Shown piece after piece: positions 43,736-52,362 of a stretch of DNA of 62,624 bases. The stretch comes from Chamaesiphon sp. GL140_3_metabinner_129_sub (GTDB lineage Bacteria; Cyanobacteriota; Cyanobacteriia; Cyanobacteriales; Chamaesiphonaceae), in NCBI GenBank assembly GCA_025358725.1, contig JANYIT010000406.1, forward strand, positions 1-62,624, given 5' to 3'. The notes beneath the pieces are model-generated. The model saw only the letters and a program-made list of their open reading frames with translations, searched no databases and had not been told where the DNA came from. Numbering within the stretch: the first letter of the stretch is position 1; every line of letters begins with the position of its first letter. Made by a program: the position numbers and the translations under genes.

Positions 43736-44128
43736 CTACTCGGTAAGAGCAGTCAGTTGAACCCGAATGAGTCCCTGTTGTCTATTAGTTGCTCGCATTA
43801 CGAGTACCATCTCCCCATCATCTTTCAACTCAATTTTATAGCTAAATTTTCCTTCATCTCCGCAGTTATCAACACATCGCCAGGAAATTTTTTTAACACT
43901 ACCGCTGGGTTTCCAATTAATCGTTCTCCGAACCAAACCATCCGCTCTAAAAACATTATAGTCTTGGTCGTTCCCTTCAGCGGCACCATTGGAAGATAGA
44001 ATAATGTCCTGGGTTACCAAGTCGCTTGCTACCGCAGGATGGATCGAAAGCCCGAAGCTCAAGAAATTTGAGGAGAACACAAATGCAGCAACGAGGGATT
44101 TTATCGTTTTTTTGTTGATAAATAACAT
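43736..44128 (-). CDS. Secreted hypothetical protein
   Basis: 130 residues. A clear Sec signal peptide (KKTIKSLVAAFVFSSNFLSFG ... PAVASD) with cleavage expected after AVA near residue 35. The mature part is small, beta-rich and has one Cys pair (CVDNC) that probably forms a disulfide. Ends with IRVQLTALTE. Family not recognised. Confidence 0.6.
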   Translation of the reverse strand: MLFINKKTIKSLVAAFVFSSNFLSFGLSIHPAVASDLVTQDIILSSNGAAEGNDQDYNVFRADGLVRRTINWKPSGSVKKISWRCVDNCGDEGKFSYKIELKDDGEMVLVMRATNRQQGLIRVQLTALTE

Positions 44129-44248
44129 AGTATTTTTTTGCAGATTTCAACTTCATTTTAACGTTGCCCGAGTCGTCAGTACGAAGAAGTAACGAAAAGT
44201 AAGTAGTTGTCCTGTCAGAATATTAATGAATGTAAATGGTGACAGCAA

Positions 44249-44281
44249 AGATCCCCGACTTTTCGGAGAAGTCGGGGATCT
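44249..44281. repeat. REP-like palindrome, 33 nt, upstream of the NB-ARC gene
   Basis: AGATCCCCGACTTTT and AGAAGTCGGGGATCT arms, loop cgg. One stem position is a mismatch or wobble compared with other copies. Confidence 0.8.
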
Positions 44282-44345
44282 GGAGGGATCTGGAGGTTGC
44301 CCGATCGAGCTATACTACTTCTATCTCACTACCGATCGCCCCTAC

Positions 44346-47300
44346 ATGACCGGACAAGAAGCTCTCAGAATCATCGATCGATTGCTGGATCAACATCAAC
44401 GCGGATCGCTCAAAACGATTCAAGCAGCGATCGTGTCGCAAGTCTGGATTGGTGATTCCATAAAACGATCGCTAGAGAGCTAGGTTATGAGTCGGAATAT
44501 ATCAAGCAGGCTGCATCCCAGTTGTGGCAATTGCTCTCGCAGATTGTTGGGCAAAAAGTTTCTAAAAGTAACCTCTGTTCGATTCTCCAGCGTTACACAA
44601 CATCTTTGACGATTACCAATTGGGGTGATGCGATCGATGTATCCCATTTCTACGGTAGAGAAACCAATTTACAAACCTTGCATGATTGGATTGTCGATCG
44701 TCGGTGTCGGGTGGTGGGAATATTTGGCTGGGGTGGGATTGGTAAGACGGCTCTCTCGGTGAAACTGGCTCGACAGTTGGAGTCTCAGTTTGAATATGTG
44801 ATCTGGCGGAGTTTGCGACAGGCGATCGAGCCGAAAGATTTGCTGGATGAGATTTTACCGATTTTGGTTGGTGCTGAGGTACAGGAGAGTTCGATCGATC
44901 TATTGATGCAGCAGTTGCGCCAAAAACGCTGTCTACTGGTGTTTGATAATGTTGAGTCGATTTTGCAAGCTGGCGATCGCAATGGCTGCTATCTGGCGGG
45001 TTATGAGGGCTATGGAGAGATTTTTCAGCGCGTCAGTGACGAAAGCCATCAGAGTTGTCTGGTAATTACCAGTCGGGAAAAACCGAATGGTATGGCTGTG
45101 CGGGAAGGTACACATTTACCTGTCAGATCGTTGCAACTATCTGGACTCATTGCTGCTGATGCTCACAATATTTTAATCGATAAGGGTTTGGAATCTCCCG
45201 CGATCGATCGAGAAAATCTGATCGATTACGTTTTCGGTAATCCCCTCGCGCTCAAGCTAGTCGCGACAACAGTTCAAAACCTGTTTGGTGGGGATATTCA
45301 GGCATTTTTAGCTGCAGGCACGGGGGTATTTAGCAATCTCCAAGATTTGTTGACGCAACAGTTTGACAGGTTTTCACCGCTGCAACAGCAGGTGATGTAC
45401 TGGTTGGCGATTAATTGGGAAGGAGTGACTCCGGCGCGATTACAAGCGGAATTTTTGCCCGCGATAACTTTACCGACATTATTAGCAACTCTGGAAACAC
45501 TACACGATCGATCGTCGATCGAAACTACCGAGCGGGGTTTAACTCAGCAACCCGTGATTATGGAATATGTCACCCAACGGTTGATTCAGCAGATCGAGCG
45601 AGAAATTATTACAGGAGAATTGGAGCTATTTAACACCCATGCACTGATTGAAGCGCATACCCAAGATTACTTACGGGATGCCCAGATTCAACTGATTTTG
45701 CAGCCTTTAATCGATCGATTATTAACGCACTTTACACAAGCGGGAATGGTGTTACCCCCCCAACCCCCCTTAGAAAGGGGGGCTTTAGCTCCCTCCCCTT
45801 GTAAAGGGGAGGGCTGGGGTGGGGTAAAGATCTCCGCATTACCTCCAGCAGACTTATGTGTACACGGAATGGAAAGGCTTGCTCTTACTCCCTCCCCTTG
45901 GAAAGGGGAGGGCTGGGGTGGGGTAAAAATCTCCGCAACCACTCAACTAGAGCAGCACCTGTACAAAATCCTCACTAAATTACGCCAGCAACCCAACGAG
46001 ATCGCGGATTATGCGGCGGGAAATCTGCTGAATTTATTTTGTCAACTGAACACCAATCTCCAAGGCTACGATTTCTCGCACCTCTCGATTCGTCAAGCCT
46101 ACCTGCTGAATACTACTTTGCACGATGTCAATTTTACAGGGAGCAACATCAGTCAAACTGTCTTTGCGGAAACCTTTGGCGGTGTAGTAGGCATTGCTTT
46201 TAGTCCCGACGGTGAATATCTAGCAACTAGCGATACCAAGGGCGATATTCAGATTTGGGATGCTAAAACACTCACGAAACATGCCAATTGTCAAGGGCAT
46301 CAACACTGGACTTGGGCGATCGATTTTAGCCCCGATGGGCAACATCTCGTCAGTGGTAGCGACGATGGTACCGTGAAATTGTGGGATGTCGCAACGGGTG
46401 AATGTTTGCGGACATATACAGGACATACTTTTTCAGTTAATACTGTCGCATTTAGCCATGATGGAAAAATTATCGCTAGTTCCTCCCAAGACAGTACTAT
46501 TCGCCTCTGGCGGACGTTTCCTGATAGCTCAAATCCCGAAATTACCTTAGTTGGACATAATGGGCGGGTATGGTCGATCGCCTTTAGTCCCGACGATCGT
46601 ACCATAGTTAGCGGTGGCGAGGATCTGACCGTGCGGCTTTGGAATGTGGCGACGGGTGAATGTGTGGCTGTATGGGAAGCTCATGCAGGTTGGGTAAGGT
46701 ATGTAGCCTTTAATCCCGATGGTCGATCTGTTGCTACTGCTAGTTACGATCGATCGATTAAAATCTGGGATATCCGCAAAATCCCCGACTTCTCCGAGAA
46801 GTCGGGGATTTGTCTTCCCACATGTCTTCACACATTAATCGGACATCAACAGCCTGTTAGTTCGATCGCGTTTAGTCCAGATGGGCAACAATTCGTTAGT
46901 AGTAGTTTCGATAAAACTATCAAACTTTGGGACGTAAATAATGGCGAATGTGTGAAAACGCTGCTCGGACATAATAGCCGCATTTGGATGGTAGCTTTTC
47001 ATCCCAATAGTCAACAACTTGCCAGTGGTAGCGATGACAATAATACTAAAATTTGGGATTTAAAACAAGGACGCTGCATTAATACGATCGTCGGACATAC
47101 TAATGCAATTCTATCTCTCGATTTAAGTTCAGATGCTAATTATTTAGCCAGTGGTAATGAAGATAATACCATTAGAATATGGGATGTAAGACAGGGGACT
47201 ATCACCCAAACGTTACGCGGTCATACTAATCGAATTTGGTCGGTTAAATTCAGTCCTGACGATCGTTTATTCGTGAGTGGTAGTGCTGACTACACTATCA

Positions 47301-48094
47301 AATTATGGGATTGGAAAATAGGTAATTGCCTCCAAACCTTCCGAGGACATAAGAGCTGGGTGTGGCGGGTGGTATTTAGTCCTGATAGTCAAACATTAGC
47401 AAGTAGTAGTTACGATCAAACAGTGAAAATCTGGGATATCAAGACAGGAGCGTGTTTGAAAACATTCACAGGATATACTAGTCCAGTAATTTACACCGAT
47501 TTTAGCCCCGATGGTAAACTATTGGCAAGTTGTGATTTTGCTGGCATTATTAAACTCTGGAATTCTCAATCTGGCGAATGTTCTCATACTTTGCGCGATC
47601 ATACAAATAGTGTTTGGTCGGTTGTCTTTAGTTCAGATGGCAAGTGGCTAGTTAGTTCGAGTTATGATGAAACTATCAAACTTTGGTCGGTAGCAACAGG
47701 GGAATGTCTACAAACCTTTGTCGGACATCAAGGGCCAATTCTCAGCGCAAAATTTAGTGATGATAACCGATTTATTATCAGTGGTGGAGTCGATCGATCT
47801 CTCAAAGTATGGGATATTAAAAGTGGTCAATGTCTCCACAATCTGAGGGGTCATAGTGGTTTGATTTATACTCTCGATGTTGGTATTGTTAAATTGCCAG
47901 ACATGGAATCGTCTAAACTCGTTGCTTTTTCTGGTAGCTTAGATGAAACTATTAAAGTTTGGGATCTAGAAACAGGCGAATTTCTCGCCACTTGGAAATC
48001 GCTCTATCCCTACGAAGGAATGCAGATCGCCAAAATTAAAGGATTAACTAAAGCGCAGCAAGCAACTTTACAGGCTCTAGGAGCCACTTATTGA
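44346..48094 (+). CDS. NB-ARC STAND ATPase with two WD40 propellers, frameshifted near its N-terminus
   Basis: N-terminal HTH-like cap (MTGQEALRIIDRLLDQHQRG, TIQAAIVSQVWIGDS) in one frame; the rest is open from 44522 for 1190 codons in the next frame. The cap continues across the junction as KTIARELGYESEYIKQ, so adding one A to the AAAA tract at 44462-44465 restores the family sequence. Then: NB-ARC (GIFGWGGIGKTALSVKLA, LLVFDNVES, CLVITSR, GNPLALKLVA), a few pentapeptide-like repeats (YDFSHLSIRQAYLLNTTLHD), and 14 WD40 repeats, enough for two seven-bladed propellers. STAND proteins of this type act as ligand-triggered switches. Two repeat elements lie inside the coding frame. Nothing downstream of 44522 is broken, so a shorter product from TTG 44522 is possible. 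Confidence 0.82.
45745..45937 (+). repeat. C/G-rich interspersed repeat inside the NB-ARC gene
   Basis: A full inverted copy of the 28192/39343 repeat (45745-45838), followed by a second partial copy (about 45884-45937), both in frame. The encoded stretch is Pro/Gly-rich, with PSPCKGEGWGGVKIS and PSPWKGEGWGGVKIS as its two echoes. Confidence 0.85.
46779..46811 (+). repeat. REP-like palindrome inside the WD40 region
   Basis: AAATCCCCGACTTCT and AGAAGTCGGGGATTT arms, loop ccg, 33 nt = 11 codons. Read in frame as KIPDFSEKSGI between WD40 blades 5 and 6. Confidence 0.88.
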
Positions 48095-48321
48095 CATCCG
48101 ATAATTTATGGACTAGGTTAAAAGTACGCACGAGTTTTTTAGCGAGTTTGTCATGTAGTCCTCCGCCTCTCCACATTTAGCTAGTAATTAATAATTCTTT
48201 TGGGCAGTATTCAGCCTCAGCCACCATTAGTGGCATGTTTTGAGGCGAATTCCAAATCCCGAAGCAGAATATTAGTTACAAATTACGAATTATTCAATGT
48301 TGCCTGGAGAGGGGGACACAA

Positions 48322-49110
48322 ATGCTGATGCAAAAATATCCGCGAACGCCGCATATTGAAGGTTCGCGCCAACAGCCTGGGGACGAAGATTTAGATAGTG
48401 TGCCATTTAGTCTGATTGCCGATGAGTATGTAGTAATAGAAGAGAAAGTCGATGGTGCAAATGCTGCAATTAGCTTTGATGCTCAAGGGCAATTGTTATT
48501 GCAAAGTCGCGGACACTATTTAATTGGTGGCTCTCGCGAACGCCATTTTAATCTATTCAAACAGTGGGCAAATAGTCATTATGCTGCACTGTGGAATGTT
48601 TTGGGCGATCGATATATCCTGTATGGTGAGTGGCTTTATGCCAAGCATACGGTATTTTACGACAGGTTGCCTCACTATTTCTTAGAATACGATTTATTCG
48701 ATCGATCTACTGGTCAATTTCTCAGTACTGCGGCGCGACGAGAGTTATTAAAAGGATTGGCTATAGCTTCGGTACCTGTGTTGCTAGAGGGTAAATTACA
48801 GTCGCACAAACAGCTCATTAGTCTGCTCCAGCAGTCCCATTTTATTCAATCTGGACATATCGACAGATTGCGCGAGCTTTGTCTAGAACAGGGTTTAAAT
48901 GCAGATCTCGCAATTCAACAAACTAACCAAAGTTCGTTGATGGAAGGATTGTATATCAAAGTGGAAACACCAGAGTTGACTGTTGCTCGATATAAGTACG
49001 TTCGTGCAGACTTTTTGACAACAATTTTACAGTCTGAAAGTCACTGGTTAAATCGTCCGATTATTCCAAATAAATTACAGGCTGGTGTCGATTTATTTGG
49101 GATAAATTAG
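48322..49110 (+). CDS. RNA ligase family protein (Rnl-type nucleotidyltransferase)
   Basis: 262 residues with the nucleotidyltransferase motifs in order: VIEEKVDGANAAISF (motif I, KxDG, adenylated Lys near residue 42), YILYGEWLYAKHTVFY (motif III), HYFLEYDLFD (IIIa), LMEGLYIKVE (motif IV) and ARYKYVR (motif V). It should seal RNA 3'-OH/5'-phosphate ends using ATP. It is short, without an obvious extra C-terminal domain. The Shine-Dalgarno region is GAGAGGGGG upstream of ATG 48322. The HD-Pnk gene follows 66 nt downstream on the same strand and supplies the ends this ligase needs. Confidence 0.85.
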   Translation: MLMQKYPRTPHIEGSRQQPGDEDLDSVPFSLIADEYVVIEEKVDGANAAISFDAQGQLLLQSRGHYLIGGSRERHFNLFKQWANSHYAALWNVLGDRYILYGEWLYAKHTVFYDRLPHYFLEYDLFDRSTGQFLSTAARRELLKGLAIASVPVLLEGKLQSHKQLISLLQQSHFIQSGHIDRLRELCLEQGLNADLAIQQTNQSSLMEGLYIKVETPELTVARYKYVRADFLTTILQSESHWLNRPIIPNKLQAGVDLFGIN

Positions 49111-49128
49111 CTCATACTAACAGATTTT

Positions 49129-49162
49129 GTAGGGTGTGTTAGGCGATAGTCGTAACGCACCA
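49129..49162. repeat. Interspersed repeat, inverted copy of 27651-27684
   Basis: gtagggtgtgttaggcgata followed by gtcgtaacgcacca fills most of the gap between the RNA ligase and HD-Pnk genes. Confidence 0.75.
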
Positions 49163-49176
49163 ATCTTCTAAAAAAA

Positions 49177-50328
49177 ATGAATAATATAGCGATCAAGCAA
49201 GATTCACTCTGGACATTTCCTCACTGTCCGACTTCCCCAAATTCACAAATTAACTGGACAGAAATTCTAGCCCAATTCTCCTACTTACAATCTTTATCTA
49301 GCTGCGAACAAAATCCAATTTATCATGCAGAAGGAAATGTTTGGATACATACTCAATTAGTCTGTGAAGCCTTAGTTTCACTATCCACTTGGCAGGCGAT
49401 GAATCTACAGGATCGATCGATCTTATTTGCCGCTGCTTTATTCCATGATATCGCCAAGCCAATGGCGACACAAGTTGCTGAGGATGGCAAAATTACCGCC
49501 AAGGGACATGTAAATTTGGGTGCGAAGATGGTGCGGCGAATTTTACAAGATTTGCATACGCCATTTGCAATTCGTGAGACGATTGTAGCGATCGTTCGAT
49601 CTGAAAGTTTGCCGTTATGGTTTTGGGATAAACCACAACCATTACGATCGATTATTAAGGCTAGTCAATTGGTGCGCTGCGATTGGTTGGCTTTGATAGC
49701 GGAAGCAGATATACGGGGACGAATTTGTGCAGATCGAGAGAAACTATTAGAAACGATCGAGTTTTTTAGAGAATTTTGTCAGGAGCATCATTGTCTCGAT
49801 CGATCCTACCCTTTCGCTTCCGATCTTAGTCGGTTTATTTACTTCCACAAAGAAGATGCAGATCCAACTTATGCTGCTTTTGATGATACCCGCTTGGAAG
49901 TTATTTTAATGTGTGGTTTACCTGGTACGGGTAAGGATTATTGGATCGAACATAATCATCGAGAGTTACCAGTTGTATCGCTCGATAGATTGCGGCAAGA
50001 GATGGGGATTTCGCCCACAGACGCGCAGGGGGAAATTATCCAAGCAGGTAGAGATCTGGCTAAAGGATATCTGCAATCTGAGACACCATTTATTTGGAAT
50101 GCAACAAATATCGTCAAACCGATTCGATCAGGTCTAATTCGCCTATTTGCTAGCTATCGTGCGCGAATTCGGATTGTCTATCTGGAAGTTCCGATCGATC
50201 AAGTATTGCAGCAAAATCGCAATCGCAAAGCTCAAGTGCCTAATACAGTAATCCATCGTTATCGAGATCGATTAGAAATCCCCGATCTAACTGAAGCTCA
50301 TCAAATAGACTATTTTGTTGATGTCTAA
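49177..50328 (+). CDS. HD-Pnk: HD-domain phosphoesterase fused to polynucleotide kinase (RNA end healing)
   Basis: 383 residues. N-terminal HD domain (about 45-180): VWIHTQLVCEAL (His), LFAAALFHDIAKPMA (HD), KGHVNLGAKMVRRIL (His). C-terminal kinase: VILMCGLPGTGKDYWIEH (P-loop near 250), SLDRLRQEMGISP (DxxR, as in Pnkp), FIWNATNI, IVYLEVP, QNRNRKAQVP (lid Arg). The order HD then Pnk matches the Runella slithyformis HD-Pnk, in which the HD part removes 2',3'-cyclic phosphate or 3'-phosphate and the kinase phosphorylates 5'-OH ends. With the neighbouring ligase this makes a complete heal-and-seal pathway. Confidence 0.85.
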   Translation: MNNIAIKQDSLWTFPHCPTSPNSQINWTEILAQFSYLQSLSSCEQNPIYHAEGNVWIHTQLVCEALVSLSTWQAMNLQDRSILFAAALFHDIAKPMATQVAEDGKITAKGHVNLGAKMVRRILQDLHTPFAIRETIVAIVRSESLPLWFWDKPQPLRSIIKASQLVRCDWLALIAEADIRGRICADREKLLETIEFFREFCQEHHCLDRSYPFASDLSRFIYFHKEDADPTYAAFDDTRLEVILMCGLPGTGKDYWIEHNHRELPVVSLDRLRQEMGISPTDAQGEIIQAGRDLAKGYLQSETPFIWNATNIVKPIRSGLIRLFASYRARIRIVYLEVPIDQVLQQNRNRKAQVPNTVIHRYRDRLEIPDLTEAHQIDYFVDV

Positions 50329-50674
50329 CTCGAACAACTAGATATTTTTGTTTGACCAAATCCAAAGGTTGAGAAAAATCAAAATACGAAAGATCTTACA
50401 TTATTTCTAAAAATACCTGCCGATTGTGAAATCAGTGTGATCGATCGACTAACGCAGGATTTTATTAGTCAGTTGAATGGAGTTTGTACCAGCACTCAGA
50501 TAAACCTGTCTCTAAACAGGACAACATGATCAGCGGATAAAAATTATTGTTCGATCTGCTAACCTGAAGTTACTTGTTGATGATAAAATCGATTAAATGT
50601 AAAAGTTTTATCGATTTTATCGATCTGAACTTTTGTAATAAATATTTAAAATTTAATCAAAAATTATAGTTTAT
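50329..50674. other. AT-rich upstream region of the NblB-like gene
   Basis: 346 nt with no gene seen. It contains a strong inverted repeat at 50582-50621, listed separately. Confidence 0.4.
50582..50621. promoter_or_regulatory. 12-bp perfect inverted repeat upstream of the NblB-like gene
   Basis: Arms GATAAAATCGAT (50582-50593) and ATCGATTTTATC (50610-50621) with a 16-nt spacer, 53 nt before ATG. It could be a regulator-binding site or a leader hairpin. Confidence 0.4.
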
Positions 50675-51319
50675 ATGACCGAATCTATTGCGGCACTAAT
50701 TAAATCAGAAAATAAAGGCGATCGAATCACAGCATTGAACATGGTGAGAGCACTCGAACCTACTATTGCTTTTGGCTATATCAAGCAATTGGTAACAGAT
50801 AATAACACCCGTGTTCGATATGCCGCTGTAAGTCAATTGGCAACATTAGGATCTGTAGATCTGACTGAAAGTTTCACTATTTTACGTGATCGATTGATTA
50901 ACGATACCGAACCCGATGTTCAAGCCGCAGCCGCAGATGCCATCGGCGCACTCAAACTCACCGCTGCTTTTGACGATCTCCAGCATCTTTATGAAACTAC
51001 CCCGGAATGGTTGGTGCAATTTAGTATCATCGCCGCTTTAGGCGAATTAGGTGATCCACGCGGTTTAAAATTGTTGCAAACCGCCTTAACAAATGAAACC
51101 ACTCTCGTCCAAACTGCGGCGATTGGCTCTATTGGTGAATTAGGCGATCCAAATGGGGTGGAAAGTATCATCCCGTTTGTCACTCATCCTGACTGGCAAA
51201 TCCGCTATCAACTCGCTCGCGCTCTCCGCAATTTAGGCGGTGAATCAGCAGCAAAAAGTCTAGAAATTTTAGCGACTGATGATGTCGAACAAGTAGCTCT
51301 AGAAGCGCGAGGGAATTAG
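50675..51319 (+). CDS. nblB: HEAT-repeat protein, NblB-like (phycobilisome degradation/bilin lyase family)
   Basis: 214 residues of PBS-lyase-type HEAT repeats: DNNTRVRYAAVSQLATLG, DTEPDVQAAAADAIGALK, LVQFSIIAALGELGDPRGLKLL, LVQTAAIGSIGELGDPNG, DWQIRYQLARALRNLGG. The N-terminus (IAALIKSENKGDRITALNMVRAL) fits cyanobacterial NblB, which helps detach bilins and degrade phycobilisomes in nutrient stress. CpcE/CpcF-type lyases are related alternatives, but the full-length fit favours NblB. Confidence 0.72.
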   Translation: MTESIAALIKSENKGDRITALNMVRALEPTIAFGYIKQLVTDNNTRVRYAAVSQLATLGSVDLTESFTILRDRLINDTEPDVQAAAADAIGALKLTAAFDDLQHLYETTPEWLVQFSIIAALGELGDPRGLKLLQTALTNETTLVQTAAIGSIGELGDPNGVESIIPFVTHPDWQIRYQLARALRNLGGESAAKSLEILATDDVEQVALEARGN

Positions 51320-51339
51320 TTGATTTTTGCATTACTGCT

Positions 51340-51372
51340 ACATCCCCGACTTCTTCGAGAAGTCGGGGATGT
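51340..51372. repeat. REP-like palindrome, 33 nt
   Basis: ACATCCCCGACTTCT and AGAAGTCGGGGATGT arms, loop tcg; the outer stem pair differs from the other copies on both sides. It lies between the convergent HEAT-repeat genes and may act as a terminator. Confidence 0.85.
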
Positions 51373-51398
51373 GTCCTGTCCTCACCCTATTCACTATC

Positions 51399-52172
51399 CT
51401 AAAGATTTAACTCTAACTCTGATTCGAGATTTTCGATCGATTGAATCCCGCGTGGATCTCCGAGTTTGAGTAGAGCCGCTTTCGCATCGTCTCTGACACC
51501 GAGATCGCGATCTTCTTCTAGCACTTGAATCAGGGCATCAACAGCCGTAGCATAAATAACATTAGACGGCAATTCTCGACACAATCGACCAAGTGACCAG
51601 GCGCAATTACTGCGGACGGCAGCTAGAGGGTCATTAATTAAAGCTTCGATAATCGGGGGTACAGTGGCAATGACAGCCTCATAACTAAGATCGGCAGCCT
51701 GACCGAGGGCACTAGCAGACCAAAGCCTTACAGCCGAAATATCCACCTTGAGCGAACGTAATAGCGGCTTGAGTGCGCGGATATCTCGACAATTACCCAA
51801 TGCCCAAACGATACCCTTCCGAGCATAACCGTTCCAATCTCGATCGAGTTGGCTAATTAGAGGTTCGACGGCATCGGGACTGGGATTACGCCCTAGGGCG
51901 TAGGCAGCGGAAACTCTCACCAATGGGCAAGGATCGGCTAGGAGTCGGATTAAATGGGGAATTGCACGGTCATCTTGAATTTCACAGAAAGCTCGTGCAG
52001 CCAGCATTCGTTGGGCAGTAACGGCATCGGTGAGTAATGGCAACATCTCCTCTGGATCTGGTCTGACAGGTTCTGGATTGGCATCCAATACAGCCAAAGT
52101 ATCCAGATCGTCAACAGGACTATCTAGATCGGTATCATCCTCCAGGAAATTCAGATCTGCTTCGTAAACCAT
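51399..52172 (-). CDS. iaiH: HEAT-repeat protein, IaiH-like
   Basis: 257 residues. An acidic N-terminus (LEDDTDLDSPVDDLDTL) precedes five or more HEAT repeats: QRMLAARAFCEIQDDRAIPHLIRLL, PLVRVSAAYALGRNPSPDAVEPLI, RDWNGYARKGIVWALGNCRDIRALKPLL, VRLWSASALGQAA, VRSNCAWSLGRLC. This matches the cyanobacterial protein known from Synechocystis (slr1098) as IaiH, which binds and stabilises the IscA iron-sulfur protein. It is also similar to bilin lyases, so the assignment is moderate. Confidence 0.65.
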   Translation of the reverse strand: MVYEADLNFLEDDTDLDSPVDDLDTLAVLDANPEPVRPDPEEMLPLLTDAVTAQRMLAARAFCEIQDDRAIPHLIRLLADPCPLVRVSAAYALGRNPSPDAVEPLISQLDRDWNGYARKGIVWALGNCRDIRALKPLLRSLKVDISAVRLWSASALGQAADLSYEAVIATVPPIIEALINDPLAAVRSNCAWSLGRLCRELPSNVIYATAVDALIQVLEEDRDLGVRDDAKAALLKLGDPRGIQSIENLESELELNL

Positions 52173-52318
52173 AATAAATACTCTAACCTATGCCCATACC
52201 TAAAATCTAGTCCAAAGCTCTATCTCTATTGCTCATGGCATTATAGCAAAGTCAATGTAGCCAGAGTGATTTGAAGCTAATCTTAATGGTTGCTAGATAA
52301 AAAGCAGGGGCTAGATAA

Positions 52319-52352
52319 AAAGTAGGGGCAATTCATGAATTGCCCCTACTTT
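52319..52352. terminator. 34-bp perfect palindrome, terminator of the lipoprotein gene
   Basis: Centre TTCATGAA with arms AAAGTAGGGGCAATTCA and TGAATTGCCCCTACTTT. On the minus strand the stem is followed by a T-run (ttttt), which fits a rho-independent terminator for the gene ending at 52363. The same palindrome type is common between cyanobacterial genes. Confidence 0.75.
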
Positions 52353-52362
52353 CTAATCGAGA

